DNA of 64,000 nt from Betaproteobacteria bacterium (lineage in GTDB: Bacteria; Pseudomonadota; Gammaproteobacteria; Burkholderiales; Casimicrobiaceae). The stretch spans positions 62,001 to 126,000 of the forward strand of contig JAAFIS010000011.1 in the NCBI GenBank assembly GCA_013298695.1, given 5' to 3'. Shown here piece by piece: positions 1 to 8,720 of this stretch (positions within the stretch are counted from its first letter, which is position 1; each line of letters begins with the position of its first letter). Under the pieces are notes generated by a model. That model was not told the origin of the DNA. It did no database searches and saw only the letters and a list, made by a program, of their open reading frames with translations. Both the position numbers and the translations under genes were made by a program.

Positions 1-25
1 AGTAGTCTCGTAATTGCCGCTTGCT

Positions 26-42
26 GCCCTAGTTAATAGGGC
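26..42. repeat. GCCCAAT-family palindrome
   Basis: GCCCTA-GTTAA-TAGGGC, a perfect 6-bp inverted repeat with a 5-base spacer. It has the same architecture as copies near 16.7, 24.6, 30.3, 36.9, 41.6, 48.0, 53.1 and 59.2 kb. Confidence 0.6.
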
Positions 43-277
43 GGTTCGCTTACTTGCCGTTGCATCGTTCGACCACCGCACCGCGCACGCGTGAGCAAGA
101 TTGAAGCGCTCGGGAACGTCCCAATGCCACTGCTGCCGATGCGTCTCCCATGCGTCAACCACGAATTGTCCTTGGGTGTTTAGTCGTTGAGGAAGGTCCA
201 AGCCTCGCAAGAAGTGTATTGCTTCGAAAGAATGCGCGCCAACGCGCGGCAACATCGCGCGAAGTAAACTTGAGTTT

Positions 278-445
278 GTGGACAGCCCTGAATCTCAACC
301 TAATCAAGCCGCGACGACTGATCTCGTGTCGCGCAAGACGCGACTCGCGCTCTGGCTCATCGCTGCGGCGATGTTGCTATCGGTGTTTGCAGCGTATGGG
401 CAGCTCGCGTTGCTACTGCAATGGGTAGAGATGAGGCTTTGCTAA
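278..445 (+). CDS. Possible small single-span membrane protein
   Basis: Unrecognised. Reading in this frame gives about 55 residues from a GTG at 278, or 39 from a GTG at 326. A polar N-terminal stretch (ESQPNQAATTD) is followed by basic residues (SRKTR), one hydrophobic helix (LALWLIAAAMLLSVFAAYG) and a short tail ending EMRLC at a TAA. The positive-inside pattern is typical of a real membrane anchor, and the frame stays open back to about 191. No clear ribosome binding site was found and the true start is unknown, so this could also be a remnant of a longer gene. It is the only + strand candidate beside the glycan genes on the other strand. Confidence 0.3.
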   Translation: MDSPESQPNQAATTDLVSRKTRLALWLIAAAMLLSVFAAYGQLALLLQWVEMRLC

Positions 446-473
446 GCGTGCGAGTTACGAGACGTGTTTTCGC

Positions 474-1643
474 TCAAGTGTTGACTTCTTTAAGCGCGTC
501 GCGCACCGCTTCGATATAGCTTAGTCCGTGGCGTTCGTCAGGTTCGAGATACGTGCCTTCTGACCATTCGTTCCACGCATTGATAAACAAATGATTTTCC
601 GGCGCGGGTCTCGTTGCGGTGCGCTGGACCAATTCGCGAAAGTAGTGTCGGAATCGCTCCGGCGACGCGCCTCGAAATAAACGTGCTCGCTCTTTGTAGC
701 GCGCTGCGTTATCCCAGTCCATGAAGGCGCCGGGAAAACAAGGTAACTCAGGACGATCGCGCTCGATCTTTAGAATTTGCTGCCACACGGTTTCGTAGTC
801 ATAGAACTCAAGTTTCGACTTAAACCTTGCGTTCAGCGAGCGCCCCAAATCGAGCACAGATTCCGGCAATCTGCGCAGTGGCGAAAGCCAGCGATTGCGT
901 CGCGCAGCTTGTGCGTTTGGATTCGGATAGTCGGGCGAATACAACGCCTCAAACGGCTGAAAATGCATGGTCGCATCGAAGTGATCGAGCACCTCGGGAT
1001 TCGGATATTCGTACTGTTTGATCGCCACAAAATACAAACCCGGCAGGCCTCGCTGCTGTGCGAGTTCTCGCCAATGATCAAACATTCGCCCGATTTGTTC
1101 GATGCGATGCGGTCGATACACTAAAAACACCGGCTTGCCGTCGATTTTTATTGCGCGATCATCGCTCCACGCCTTAAAAAGATATTCGAAATGCGCGGTC
1201 CACTGTGCTGGCTCGGGGTCGTGCTTTTGCTGGATCAGAATATGGTGATCCAAGCCGTCCCACCGGCGCGACCACGTCTCGTTTGCCCACGCAAGACAAA
1301 ACGGCAAATTGAGTGATTTGTTGTCCAACATTAAATTGGTGGGCGTTTGCAGCAACTGCTTTCCCGAAAACCAATAGTGATAGTGGCAAAAACCAAACAA
1401 GCCGTGTCGCTTTGCGAGATCTTGCTGCCACGCAAGCGTCTCGAGTTTTGATTGATCGTAGTAGTTACCTGCGGCAGGCACTCGCGGCTGGTAATGACCG
1501 GAAAACTGTTGCTTTGCGGAGCGCACGTTGTCCCAATCGGTGAACCCCGCGCCCCACCACTCATCGTTTTCTGGGATCGCGTGGAATTGAGGAAAGTAAA
1601 GTGCGATCGCTTTGACGCGCGTGTCGACTGCGTTTTCTGTCAT
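474..1643 (-). CDS. WbsX-like glycosyltransferase (glycoside hydrolase 99-like domain)
   Basis: About 389 residues. The opening KAIALYFPQFHAIPEN, then WWGAGFTDWDNV, HYQPRVPA, FCHYHYWF, LAWANETWSRRWDG and the closing INAWNEWSEGTYLEPDE are the hallmark blocks of the WbsX/GH99-like family found in O-antigen and capsule clusters. By family, it probably adds or processes a sugar in a surface polysaccharide; the substrate cannot be read from sequence. I chose the ATG at 1643 because GGAG lies about 10 bases upstream and the protein then starts directly before the conserved domain. An upstream start at 1754 would overlap the methyltransferase gene. It is the last of four same-strand glycan genes. 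Confidence 0.85.
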   Translation of the reverse strand: MTENAVDTRVKAIALYFPQFHAIPENDEWWGAGFTDWDNVRSAKQQFSGHYQPRVPAAGNYYDQSKLETLAWQQDLAKRHGLFGFCHYHYWFSGKQLLQTPTNLMLDNKSLNLPFCLAWANETWSRRWDGLDHHILIQQKHDPEPAQWTAHFEYLFKAWSDDRAIKIDGKPVFLVYRPHRIEQIGRMFDHWRELAQQRGLPGLYFVAIKQYEYPNPEVLDHFDATMHFQPFEALYSPDYPNPNAQAARRNRWLSPLRRLPESVLDLGRSLNARFKSKLEFYDYETVWQQILKIERDRPELPCFPGAFMDWDNAARYKERARLFRGASPERFRHYFRELVQRTATRPAPENHLFINAWNEWSEGTYLEPDERHGLSYIEAVRDALKEVNT

Positions 1644-1711
1644 GTATCCGCCGCTCCGTGAGAGCGCCCCTTGAATGTATTTGTTATTCGATGAGTAGCA
1701 ACCGCGTGCGA

Positions 1712-2638
1712 CTATGCCGCTAACGCTCGCAGCTTGTTGATCGCACGACGCCACAGCGTGGGTCGAAGCGCGACCACGTTAGTCATCTCGACTGAAGGCT
1801 CCGGCGTGCTCGACAACTCTGCGAGCGCTGCGCTCGATTCGTGCGCCTCATTCTCAGTTTCACCGTAGCTGCCGTGTTGTGGAGGAGCGATGCCCAGCGA
1901 TTCGAAATGGATCGATACTAATGCGCCTTTCGCGGCAAAAAAACGACGCGTTTCCGGATCGTGACTTTCTTTGATTAACTCGATCACATTGGCGCATACA
2001 TTTGCGCCAACAGCGACTACGCCAAGTCCAAAGCAGTGATCAAACTCGCCGCTCGGGTAGGTTGACTTGATCGAATCGAAGAACGTGCGTACACCAAACT
2101 TTTCCGCAGCGGGTCCAACGTTTTCAACGGTCACGTTGATGTCATGAAACAACACCACGCCTTGATCTGACATCTTTGGGAGCCAAGTGTGAAAGTCATT
2201 GCTCACAGCCTCAAAGGTGTGGGTGCCGTCGATGTGAAGCAAGTCAATGGAACCGTCTGCAAAAGAGTGCACTGCCTCGTTGAAATTTTTGCGGATAAGT
2301 GTCGCGATGGTTGGGTAGCGGTCAGCGCAAAACTGCACCATTTCTTGGTAGAGCTCCTCTTCAAACCGCCCCATGTGGACGTCGCCTTGCCAGAGGTCGA
2401 CTCCGTAGACGTGACCGTTGCCGCCCGTGGCTTCGACCGCCTGACAAAACGCAGCAAACGAAGAACCGCTATAGGTGCCTAGCTCGACTGTGGTCTGGGG
2501 TTGCATGCGACCAACCAACTCGAACGCGAAAGGAATGTGGCCGATCCACCAGGGCGATTTGAGCCGCTCGGGGAAAAGCGCATTCGTCCATTGGTACTTC
2601 GTCGGCAACAAGTCTTCGGTTATATGATCAGTATTCAT
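1712..2638 (-). CDS. Class I SAM-dependent methyltransferase (Methyltransf_24 type)
   Basis: 308 residues. The Rossmann-fold SAM motif I is TVELGTYSGSSFAAF (around residue 50), followed by VYGVDLWQGD as the acidic loop, SIDLLHIDGTHTFEAV and GVVLFHDI. This layout is that of the Methyltransf_24 family, common in cell-surface glycan and secondary-metabolite clusters. The C-terminal third (after about residue 240) is less conserved, with a Glu/Ser-rich linker and a basic end (LWRRAINKLRALAA). It lies between the large glycosyltransferase and the WbsX gene, so it probably methylates a sugar or a glycan end group. The acceptor is unknown. Confidence 0.8.
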   Translation of the reverse strand: MNTDHITEDLLPTKYQWTNALFPERLKSPWWIGHIPFAFELVGRMQPQTTVELGTYSGSSFAAFCQAVEATGGNGHVYGVDLWQGDVHMGRFEEELYQEMVQFCADRYPTIATLIRKNFNEAVHSFADGSIDLLHIDGTHTFEAVSNDFHTWLPKMSDQGVVLFHDINVTVENVGPAAEKFGVRTFFDSIKSTYPSGEFDHCFGLGVVAVGANVCANVIELIKESHDPETRRFFAAKGALVSIHFESLGIAPPQHGSYGETENEAHESSAALAELSSTPEPSVEMTNVVALRPTLWRRAINKLRALAA

Positions 2639-2727
2639 GCCTTAATTTTAGGCGGTTTGCGTCGTGATTGCTCTTTTGTTGAAATCGAACATACGTTACG
2701 TTCGTCTACGTCGGCGCGAGCCTGCGA

Positions 2728-5700
2728 CTAAGGCTTTGGCTGAAGCGCCATTTCAAGCGATGCCTTCGCGGCGTCCATAGAGAAGTGTTTTTCCACAGAA
2801 CGTATGCCGTTCATTGAAAGTGTTTGCCAGAGCTTCTCGTCGCTGTGCGCAGACACGATGTGCTGAGCGAATTGAGATGCCTCATCAGCAACAAGGCAGT
2901 CGACACCGGGCTGCAGATACATACCCTCAACCGCCAACGATGTTGCAACTACTGGAATTCCGAAATTCATTGCTTCATTTATTTTCCCCTTTACGCCAGC
3001 ACCGTAGCGCAACGGGGCGATCGAAACTCGTGCGCTCCTCAACAGGGGGGTTATGTCGTTCACGTGTCCAAGGAATCGAAGACCGGCTTGCTCGAACGAC
3101 TTTAAGTCGTCAGGCATGTTGCTGCCTATGATCGACACGTCAATCGACGCGTCAATCGCACGAAGGCGTGGAAACACCTCCTCGGCAAACCAGCGAATCG
3201 CGTCAACGTTCGGGGGATGTCTGAATCCGCCGACAAATAATGCGCCGCGCCGCTCTTGAAAACCGGGGCGATACGTTTCAAGTTGGTGTACGTTCGACAA
3301 CACCAAGATGGGCTTGTCGGGAACCAGATTCTCAAGGAGCGCTTTCTCGACCGGCGACACCACCACCGTTGTGTCCGCCGCTCGAACCATTTCAAGTTCG
3401 GCGCACTTTGTCGCTTCCGCCTTGGCGGTTAATGCGTGATTGCCAAGCAGCTCCGCCTCACGTTCTTCACGCAGGTAGTGAAGATCTACGGTATCGAACA
3501 CCACCTTTGCTTGCGGAGCGTAGCGCCTAGCATCGCGCATGTGTGCCGAGGCGACATAGTGACGACAAAATACGATGGTCGAAAACTCGCTGCCGCGTTC
3601 TTGAAGCACGTGTCGAACGCTGCCCGCCCACGCGTCGTAGAGCACTTCAATGCCCATCGCTTCTAGCTTGTAGCGGTACTTGGCAGTGCCCTCCAGATTC
3701 TCCGCAAGGAACACGACGTGGCGACCGGAATCTCGCATCAGTTGCATGATGTTTTGCAAACGAATTGAGCCGGAATCTTGATCCGGCGTAATCATGCAAG
3801 CTTCGACAATCAAAACGCTTTCGAGCATTTTTCGTCGCGCCTCTTTGGCCGCGGCTTCACCATTCATCCGATGCGATTTCAGAGCGTCTTCCCATCGCGC
3901 AAAAAACCTTTTCTCGTTGACGGCTTGGTGCGCTTTTATCCCTTTACTTGGATCGGTGCCATGCGATACCCCCTCTACGTGATAGATGGCCGCGTGGGGT
4001 TGATACACAACGCGCAGACCCCGCTCCCGAACTCGGAACGCTAAATCTGTGTCTTCGTAGTAAGCAGGTAAAAAATGCTCGTCAAAACCATTCATCGACG
4101 CGAACATCTCTCGGCGAATCAAAAGCGCTGCGCCAGAACAATAATCAACGTCGCGCACGTAGTTGAAGCGAGGGTCGAGCGGGTGTTCACCTCGCCCCCA
4201 ATTCCAGGCGCTGCCGTCGCGCCAGACGATTCCGCCCGCCTCCTGCAGGCTGCCGTCTCGATTGAGTAGCTTTGCGCCCACGAGACCCACATCATGCTGT
4301 TCGCCAAAGGTGGCGATCATGGCATCGATCGCACGCGACGTCACCAGCGTGTCGTTGTTAAGTAGCAGTAAAAATTCGCCGCGCGCCTCTAAGGCAGCGG
4401 CATTGACGTTTCGAATGAAACCGAGATTCGAGCCGTGGCGAACGAAGCGCGGGCCGTGAACCGTAGCAAGCGCTGTTTCGGCTGGCGTTGGCGACGCGTC
4501 GTCTGCGATGATGATTTCTGTGGCAACGCTCGGGAAATGCGTGGCGATACTTTTCAAGCAGGCGAACGTGGTCGCATGCTGCTCATATACCGGGATCAGA
4601 ATAGACAATAAAGGCGCGTCGCTCGTCGGCAGAAACAAAGACGTAATCGATGAGTTCAGCTCGGTGTCGCTCAAGGCAAGCTTTGTGTCGGGTTGCTGAG
4701 TCTTGCGAATCTCGCGCCGCGTCCGCGAGACGACTCCGGTGATGCCCTCAGCGCGCAAGAGACGCCATGTTCGCTGCAATACATTTCGATCAGTCGACAC
4801 CACGCGCCATGAAGTGTTTAGTAGTCGAGGAACGATTCTGCCGATGCGAATTGCAACTCGCAATGGGCGCGTCCAACGCCAAGATCGTGATGTGACGATG
4901 CTGTGCAGTTCACTTTCGAGATATTGAATGTGTCGAGTCGCGTTGGCGGCTGCCTCTGCAGCTTCTGCGCGCATCCGCACGATTTCTTGTATTTGCGAGC
5001 CAATTTGCTGACGCTGCTGGTTTATCGTTTGCTTTGAACTGTCAACTTCGCCCAGAAGGTAGTCGCGGTGCGCACGAGTGGCATCAAAGACACTGCGTCC
5101 GACGATCTGTGATTCATTTGCCGGGAGCGATTCGAGCTGCGATTGCACGGCTTCGAACGATTCTCGGTGCCCGGCGTAGCGACCTAAATGGAAGAGGCTC
5201 ACGATTGAGCGATCAGGATTTGACGGCGCACTCGGTGATGCGCTGAGCAGCTCACGCAATCGGTGTCCAGAGGCTTCGGCTCGCATCTGTGACGAATTTG
5301 TCACGAAATAGTTGCGAGCGTATTCGCCGTCGCTCCAATCAGGAAGCTGCGCTTTTGAGGACGCTAGGCCATGACTGAGCGCGGCAATCCAGGCGGCGTG
5401 ATCGACGTTGTGAGGAACGAGTGTTTTTTTTGCGTATGTTGAGAGTCGCTCCACCGTGCTCCCGAAATCTGAAGCAACAATTGCCACGCCGGAGGCGATA
5501 GCCGCAGACAAGGTGTAGTTGAAGGTCTCGGGGACCTGAAATGGAAACCAGATCACATCGGGTCGCTCTTCGGCGATCAACCGTGGAAGCGCACTGTCTT
5601 CGTAGCTACCGCTGGCCGTGATGCCCGCCGGCAGCGGTTCTGACGCGTGACCGATCAATCGAAAACTAAGTTCCGGCCTTGTCTTACTCGCGAGAGTGAC

Positions 5701-6480
5701 TACGTCGACAACCGTTCGCAGCCCTTTCATGTGTGACAGACCACCAAGCAGGACGACTTTGCGAACTAGTGGCTCTGCAAGCGCTTTCTCTGGGTGAGCC
5801 CAAACAAGCGGCGTAAGCTTGGGGAAGTAGCGAGCGATTCGATGGGCGACGTCGTGCGTTGGTGCAATCACGCGGTCTGCGCGCGACAGCAGCGCGCCTA
5901 ACGTATTGCGCCACTCTCCGATTTGCATCTGCCACGCGTGCGGTCTCTTTTCGATGCAGATACGGCAGCCCGACTCGTCAGGTTCGCCGCAGTAACGATC
6001 ATTTTCATCAGAAAAATGATACTGTGGGCAGGCGAAAAAGTAATCGTGCAGTGTGATGTCGATGGGTAAATTAAGCTCGTCGATCAGACTCAAAACAGCT
6101 CGTGGCCACCCGTGCAAATGGTGAACGTGAACACGATCAAACGCAAGCTCGCGCAGAGCTTCGGACCAATCAGCGAGCGTTGACTCCGAGAAACCTCCAA
6201 CTCGGACGTGAATCGCTTGGGCGCTTCCGTCATACCAAGCTACGTCTACGCCACCGTTTGAAAATCCTCTGAGCACCAATACGTCTGATCGTGGCGCCGC
6301 AAGCTCAAGTAAATCGCGAACATGGCGCTCTACGCCGCCGCCCCACGCGTGTGAAATGAAGAGCAATCGCGGACGAGTCGAGGATTCGATACTCGGGCGC
6401 AAGGCTTCGACAACAGATGAGGCGTCCATTGATGCAGTCGACACTAGGGCGCTAGTCGCCGAGCCAAGCGCACGAGCCAC
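2728..6480 (-). CDS. Three-domain glycosyltransferase (GT4 - coiled coil - GT2 - GT4)
   Basis: 1250 residues, about three times a normal glycosyltransferase. Residues ~30-400 form a GT4-like domain (RLLFISHAWGGGVERH; later WFPFQVPETFNYTLSAAIAS). Residues ~480-530 are a coiled coil followed by a basic helix (SRSWRWTRPLRVAIRIGR) typical of glycan-cluster GT2 enzymes. Residues ~620-860 are a GT2 domain (LSILIPVYEQ, IIIADDASPTPAET, LLLLNNDTLV). Residues ~880-1245 are a second GT4-type domain (LFVGGFRHPPNVDAIRWF, APLRYGAGVKGKINEAMNFG). Such fusions build O-antigen or capsule chains by adding several sugars. The first codon is a GTG at 6480 inside the preceding methyltransferase gene; an ATG at 6429 is equally possible, and neither has a good ribosome site. 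Confidence 0.85.
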   Translation of the reverse strand: MARALGSATSALVSTASMDASSVVEALRPSIESSTRPRLLFISHAWGGGVERHVRDLLELAAPRSDVLVLRGFSNGGVDVAWYDGSAQAIHVRVGGFSESTLADWSEALRELAFDRVHVHHLHGWPRAVLSLIDELNLPIDITLHDYFFACPQYHFSDENDRYCGEPDESGCRICIEKRPHAWQMQIGEWRNTLGALLSRADRVIAPTHDVAHRIARYFPKLTPLVWAHPEKALAEPLVRKVVLLGGLSHMKGLRTVVDVVTLASKTRPELSFRLIGHASEPLPAGITASGSYEDSALPRLIAEERPDVIWFPFQVPETFNYTLSAAIASGVAIVASDFGSTVERLSTYAKKTLVPHNVDHAAWIAALSHGLASSKAQLPDWSDGEYARNYFVTNSSQMRAEASGHRLRELLSASPSAPSNPDRSIVSLFHLGRYAGHRESFEAVQSQLESLPANESQIVGRSVFDATRAHRDYLLGEVDSSKQTINQQRQQIGSQIQEIVRMRAEAAEAAANATRHIQYLESELHSIVTSRSWRWTRPLRVAIRIGRIVPRLLNTSWRVVSTDRNVLQRTWRLLRAEGITGVVSRTRREIRKTQQPDTKLALSDTELNSSITSLFLPTSDAPLLSILIPVYEQHATTFACLKSIATHFPSVATEIIIADDASPTPAETALATVHGPRFVRHGSNLGFIRNVNAAALEARGEFLLLLNNDTLVTSRAIDAMIATFGEQHDVGLVGAKLLNRDGSLQEAGGIVWRDGSAWNWGRGEHPLDPRFNYVRDVDYCSGAALLIRREMFASMNGFDEHFLPAYYEDTDLAFRVRERGLRVVYQPHAAIYHVEGVSHGTDPSKGIKAHQAVNEKRFFARWEDALKSHRMNGEAAAKEARRKMLESVLIVEACMITPDQDSGSIRLQNIMQLMRDSGRHVVFLAENLEGTAKYRYKLEAMGIEVLYDAWAGSVRHVLQERGSEFSTIVFCRHYVASAHMRDARRYAPQAKVVFDTVDLHYLREEREAELLGNHALTAKAEATKCAELEMVRAADTTVVVSPVEKALLENLVPDKPILVLSNVHQLETYRPGFQERRGALFVGGFRHPPNVDAIRWFAEEVFPRLRAIDASIDVSIIGSNMPDDLKSFEQAGLRFLGHVNDITPLLRSARVSIAPLRYGAGVKGKINEAMNFGIPVVATSLAVEGMYLQPGVDCLVADEASQFAQHIVSAHSDEKLWQTLSMNGIRSVEKHFSMDAAKASLEMALQPKP

Positions 6481-7349
6481 GACTCAGCCGATGCGGAAGA
6501 ATGCGCAGGCGCCGTGATTGCTGATGGTGCGTCCGTCGTAAAATCTGTTCGCGCGTCTAATCGCAAACGATCGACTTCCTCACGCAATTCGCGATTTTCG
6601 CGATAGGTACGCGACCACTCCGCGTACACCGAATTTTCGCGGTCAGCGAGCAAACTCAATGCCGGCGTGATGGTGCTGAGCTGAGCCGCGGATCGCGCAC
6701 AGAATACGAGGAAATACAGCGGTTCTGGATAGGATTTAACACCTTTATCATCCATCACCCAATTTTGTTGGGCGACCACGTTAATCGGCCATATGATCGA
6801 ATGGAAAGCCGGACGCTGTGCAAGCCACAATTTATCGGGCCAATATTCACTTAGCTGTTGCTCTAGTTCGGCTTTATCGAGTTCCTGGACGTGATATTCG
6901 TTTTTGTAGCCCGTTTTGTCGCTGTATTCGGGTCGGTTGGGAGACGAGACGAGGAACACACCGTCGGCTGTGAGCAATCGATTAACCTCGCTCAAAAATG
7001 CGCGCTGCGAATCGGCATCGATGTGTTCAATGGTTTCGAATGACACGATGAAATCGAAACTCGCATCCGGCAGCGGGATCTGCGTGCAGCTTGCTGCGAT
7101 GTACTGCAAATTGGGCTGTGCGTACTTTTCATTAGCATGCCGCACGGCGTCGGGCGAGATGTCTACGCCGGTCACAGATAGCGCCACATTCGCGAGCAAG
7201 TTAGATCCGTAGCCTTCTCCACTTGCAACGTCGAGTACGCGCTTGCCTGCCGAATATTCGCGGGCAAGAAAATAGCGATGCCAGTGCTCGTAGACCATCT
7301 CGCCCTGACACTCGGTCAAGAATCTTTCACCGGTGAATTCGAGCGTCAT
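6444..7349 (-). CDS. Class I SAM-dependent methyltransferase (Methyltransf_11 type)
   Basis: 301 residues. It starts MTLEFTGERFLTE, an opening typical of methyltransferases in O-antigen clusters, then motif I RVLDVASGEGYGSNLLA, acidic loop VTGVDISPDAV, DFIVSFETIEHI and GVFLVSSPNRPEYSD. The C-terminus (about 250-301) is a short helical stretch. The gene starts inside hslR (4-base ATGA overlap) and its end overlaps the giant glycosyltransferase, so the run is probably co-transcribed. Residues VVAQQNW (6758-6774 on DNA) coincide with a copy of the GCCCAAT palindrome. Acceptor unknown, presumably a sugar. Confidence 0.82.
   Translation of the reverse strand: MTLEFTGERFLTECQGEMVYEHWHRYFLAREYSAGKRVLDVASGEGYGSNLLANVALSVTGVDISPDAVRHANEKYAQPNLQYIAASCTQIPLPDASFDFIVSFETIEHIDADSQRAFLSEVNRLLTADGVFLVSSPNRPEYSDKTGYKNEYHVQELDKAELEQQLSEYWPDKLWLAQRPAFHSIIWPINVVAQQNWVMDDKGVKSYPEPLYFLVFCARSAAQLSTITPALSLLADRENSVYAEWSRTYRENRELREEVDRLRLDARTDFTTDAPSAITAPAHSSASAESWLVRLARRLAP
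6758..6774. repeat. GCCCAAT-family palindrome inside a methyltransferase gene
   Basis: CCCAAT-TTTGT-TGGGCG, an imperfect copy. Read on the coding strand it encodes VVAQQNW, close to what the urtB copy encodes (VIAQYNW). It may be a chance resemblance, because homologues of this methyltransferase could not be compared. Confidence 0.35.
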
Positions 7350-7786
7350 GAATTGTCCTGTTGATCGCGGTAGTGACCGGAGAAAAAATCTGCGAGTCGC
7401 CGTCGATCTTGCTTGGTGGGGCGGCCGCGCATGATCGGCGTCGCGTTAGCTGCGTGATTGGCTTTTCGAATCGCCTCGGCAGCTTCTCGCTTAGCGCGGC
7501 TGTCGTCGGTTTCTTTGTATAAAAGCGAAGCCTCTGTGGCCGAGCCTCGACGCTCGGAAATGTCGGTGACAATAATGGTTTGTTGCATGTCTCCGCGTTG
7601 AACTGAAAACGCGTCGCCACGTTTTACAGCGAGCGAAGGCTTAACACGGTCACCCGTCATGCCGTCGGAGGATACGCGCCGGACATGACCTGCATCGATG
7701 GCATCAACAGCGAGGCCGCGTGTTTTGAAGAAGCGCGCCGCCCACAGCCATTTGTCAATGCGAACTTCGGTGTTGCCGTTATTCAT
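7346..7786 (-). CDS. hslR: Heat-shock protein 15, ribosome-associated S4-domain RNA-binding protein
   Basis: 146 residues. The S4 RNA-binding domain is at residues 8-70 (VRIDKWLWAARFFKTRGLA, AGHVRRV, DRVKPS, LAVKRGDAFSV). A basic C-terminal tail (KREAAEAIRKA, RGRPTKQDRRRL) matches the Hsp15 layout and length. In E. coli Hsp15 binds free 50S subunits that carry nascent chains, helping recycling after heat stress; that role is inferred here by family. It follows hslO by 12 bases, as the pair does in enterics, and its last bases overlap the next methyltransferase start (ATGA), so this stress gene appears to read into the glycan cluster. Confidence 0.9.
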   Translation of the reverse strand: MNNGNTEVRIDKWLWAARFFKTRGLAVDAIDAGHVRRVSSDGMTGDRVKPSLAVKRGDAFSVQRGDMQQTIIVTDISERRGSATEASLLYKETDDSRAKREAAEAIRKANHAANATPIMRGRPTKQDRRRLADFFSGHYRDQQDNS

Positions 7787-7798
7787 CGTGTGGAGCGC

Positions 7799-8710
7799 TC
7801 ACTGCAGCGTTCGGGTGCCTGGCGCGGCGTTCGCGCTCGATTCAGCAAAGAGGCTTGCAAGCGTTGCACGATCAACGCTGTAGCGTTGGCCACAGAATTC
7901 GCAGCGCGTTTCGATGGTGCCGGTTTCGTCGGCAATCGGCATGAGCTCTTCTGCTCCGACCAATTTCAACGCGTTATGAACGCGATCAATTGAACAGGGG
8001 CAGGAAAAGCTTACTGCTTGCGCCGGATGAAGACGCACATCTTCGGATGCGAACGTGAAATTGAGCCACTCGGAATAAGGAAATGGCATGAAGGGCTGGG
8101 CAAATGTTGCCTCCATTAACGCGACGACGTTATCCCAGGCTCGCGAATCTTCCACCGATGCGTGCTCCGGTAAACGCTCCAACAAACACGCTTCAAGCGC
8201 CTCGCCGTCTTCGCGTAACCAGAGCCGCGTGTCCGTTTGCTGCGAATTGGTCAAATAGCTTTGCAGATTTTCTGCGACGCTCGCGTATTCGAGCGCCACA
8301 ATGCTTTGATACATCTGGCCGACATCGGGATCGATGGTTAACACCACGCGTCCGTTGTTGTTCCGATCGAGCATTTGCGGAAGCGTTGCATCGGCACTGA
8401 TGCGCGCGCTCTCACGCACGTTGGCATAAGCACGAAACGACAATGCCTGTGTCGCCTCAACGCAAAATAAGGGAACGTCGCCGTCGCCCTGTGCTTGCAG
8501 CACAATCGTCGCCGGCTGCTTTAAGTTGCTAGCGAGCAGCACAGCGGCGCCCGCCATCTCGCGAAGCACCGTGCGCACGGGCGCAGGGTAATCGTGGTCT
8601 CGTAGTGCACGCATGATGCTTTCATCAAGACGTGCGACAACACCACGCGCGGGCGAGTCGTTCAACCAGAAACGCGCGAGCTGATCAAATCCTGCGGTAG
8701 TGCGGTCCAT
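7799..8710 (-). CDS. hslO: Hsp33 redox-regulated chaperone
   Basis: 303 residues, normal family length. The N-terminal domain carries the substrate-binding fold (AGAAVLLASNLKQPATIVLQAQGDG; LTIDPDVGQMYQSIVAL). The C-terminal redox switch is intact, with CPC at about residue 243 and CEFC about 33 residues later. These four cysteines bind zinc when reduced and form disulfides under oxidative stress, activating holdase activity in the cytoplasm. The gene lies 10 bases after the BPH peptidase gene and 12 bases before hslR, forming a protein-quality-control block. The extreme C-terminus is a short variable tail rich in Ala and Ser. Confidence 0.95.
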   Translation of the reverse strand: MDRTTAGFDQLARFWLNDSPARGVVARLDESIMRALRDHDYPAPVRTVLREMAGAAVLLASNLKQPATIVLQAQGDGDVPLFCVEATQALSFRAYANVRESARISADATLPQMLDRNNNGRVVLTIDPDVGQMYQSIVALEYASVAENLQSYLTNSQQTDTRLWLREDGEALEACLLERLPEHASVEDSRAWDNVVALMEATFAQPFMPFPYSEWLNFTFASEDVRLHPAQAVSFSCPCSIDRVHNALKLVGAEELMPIADETGTIETRCEFCGQRYSVDRATLASLFAESSANAAPGTRTLQ

Positions 8711-8720
8711 GGAAGGTGAG

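Larger units (their letters stand above)
1..473. other. Mostly non-coding left edge with one GCCCAAT-type palindrome
   Basis: No convincing long gene is seen here. A palindrome of the family that recurs through this window lies at 26-42 (GCCCTA, 5-base spacer, TAGGGC). A small open frame with a hydrophobic segment (278-445) is listed separately. The longer + frame at 150-428 is rich in Arg, Ser and Cys and looks like an out-of-frame shadow of that small frame. Confidence 0.5.

Noticed and set aside
150-428. 92-aa + frame at the left edge
   Set aside because: Arg/Ser/Cys-rich translation; a neighbouring frame shows a proper hydrophobic helix instead.
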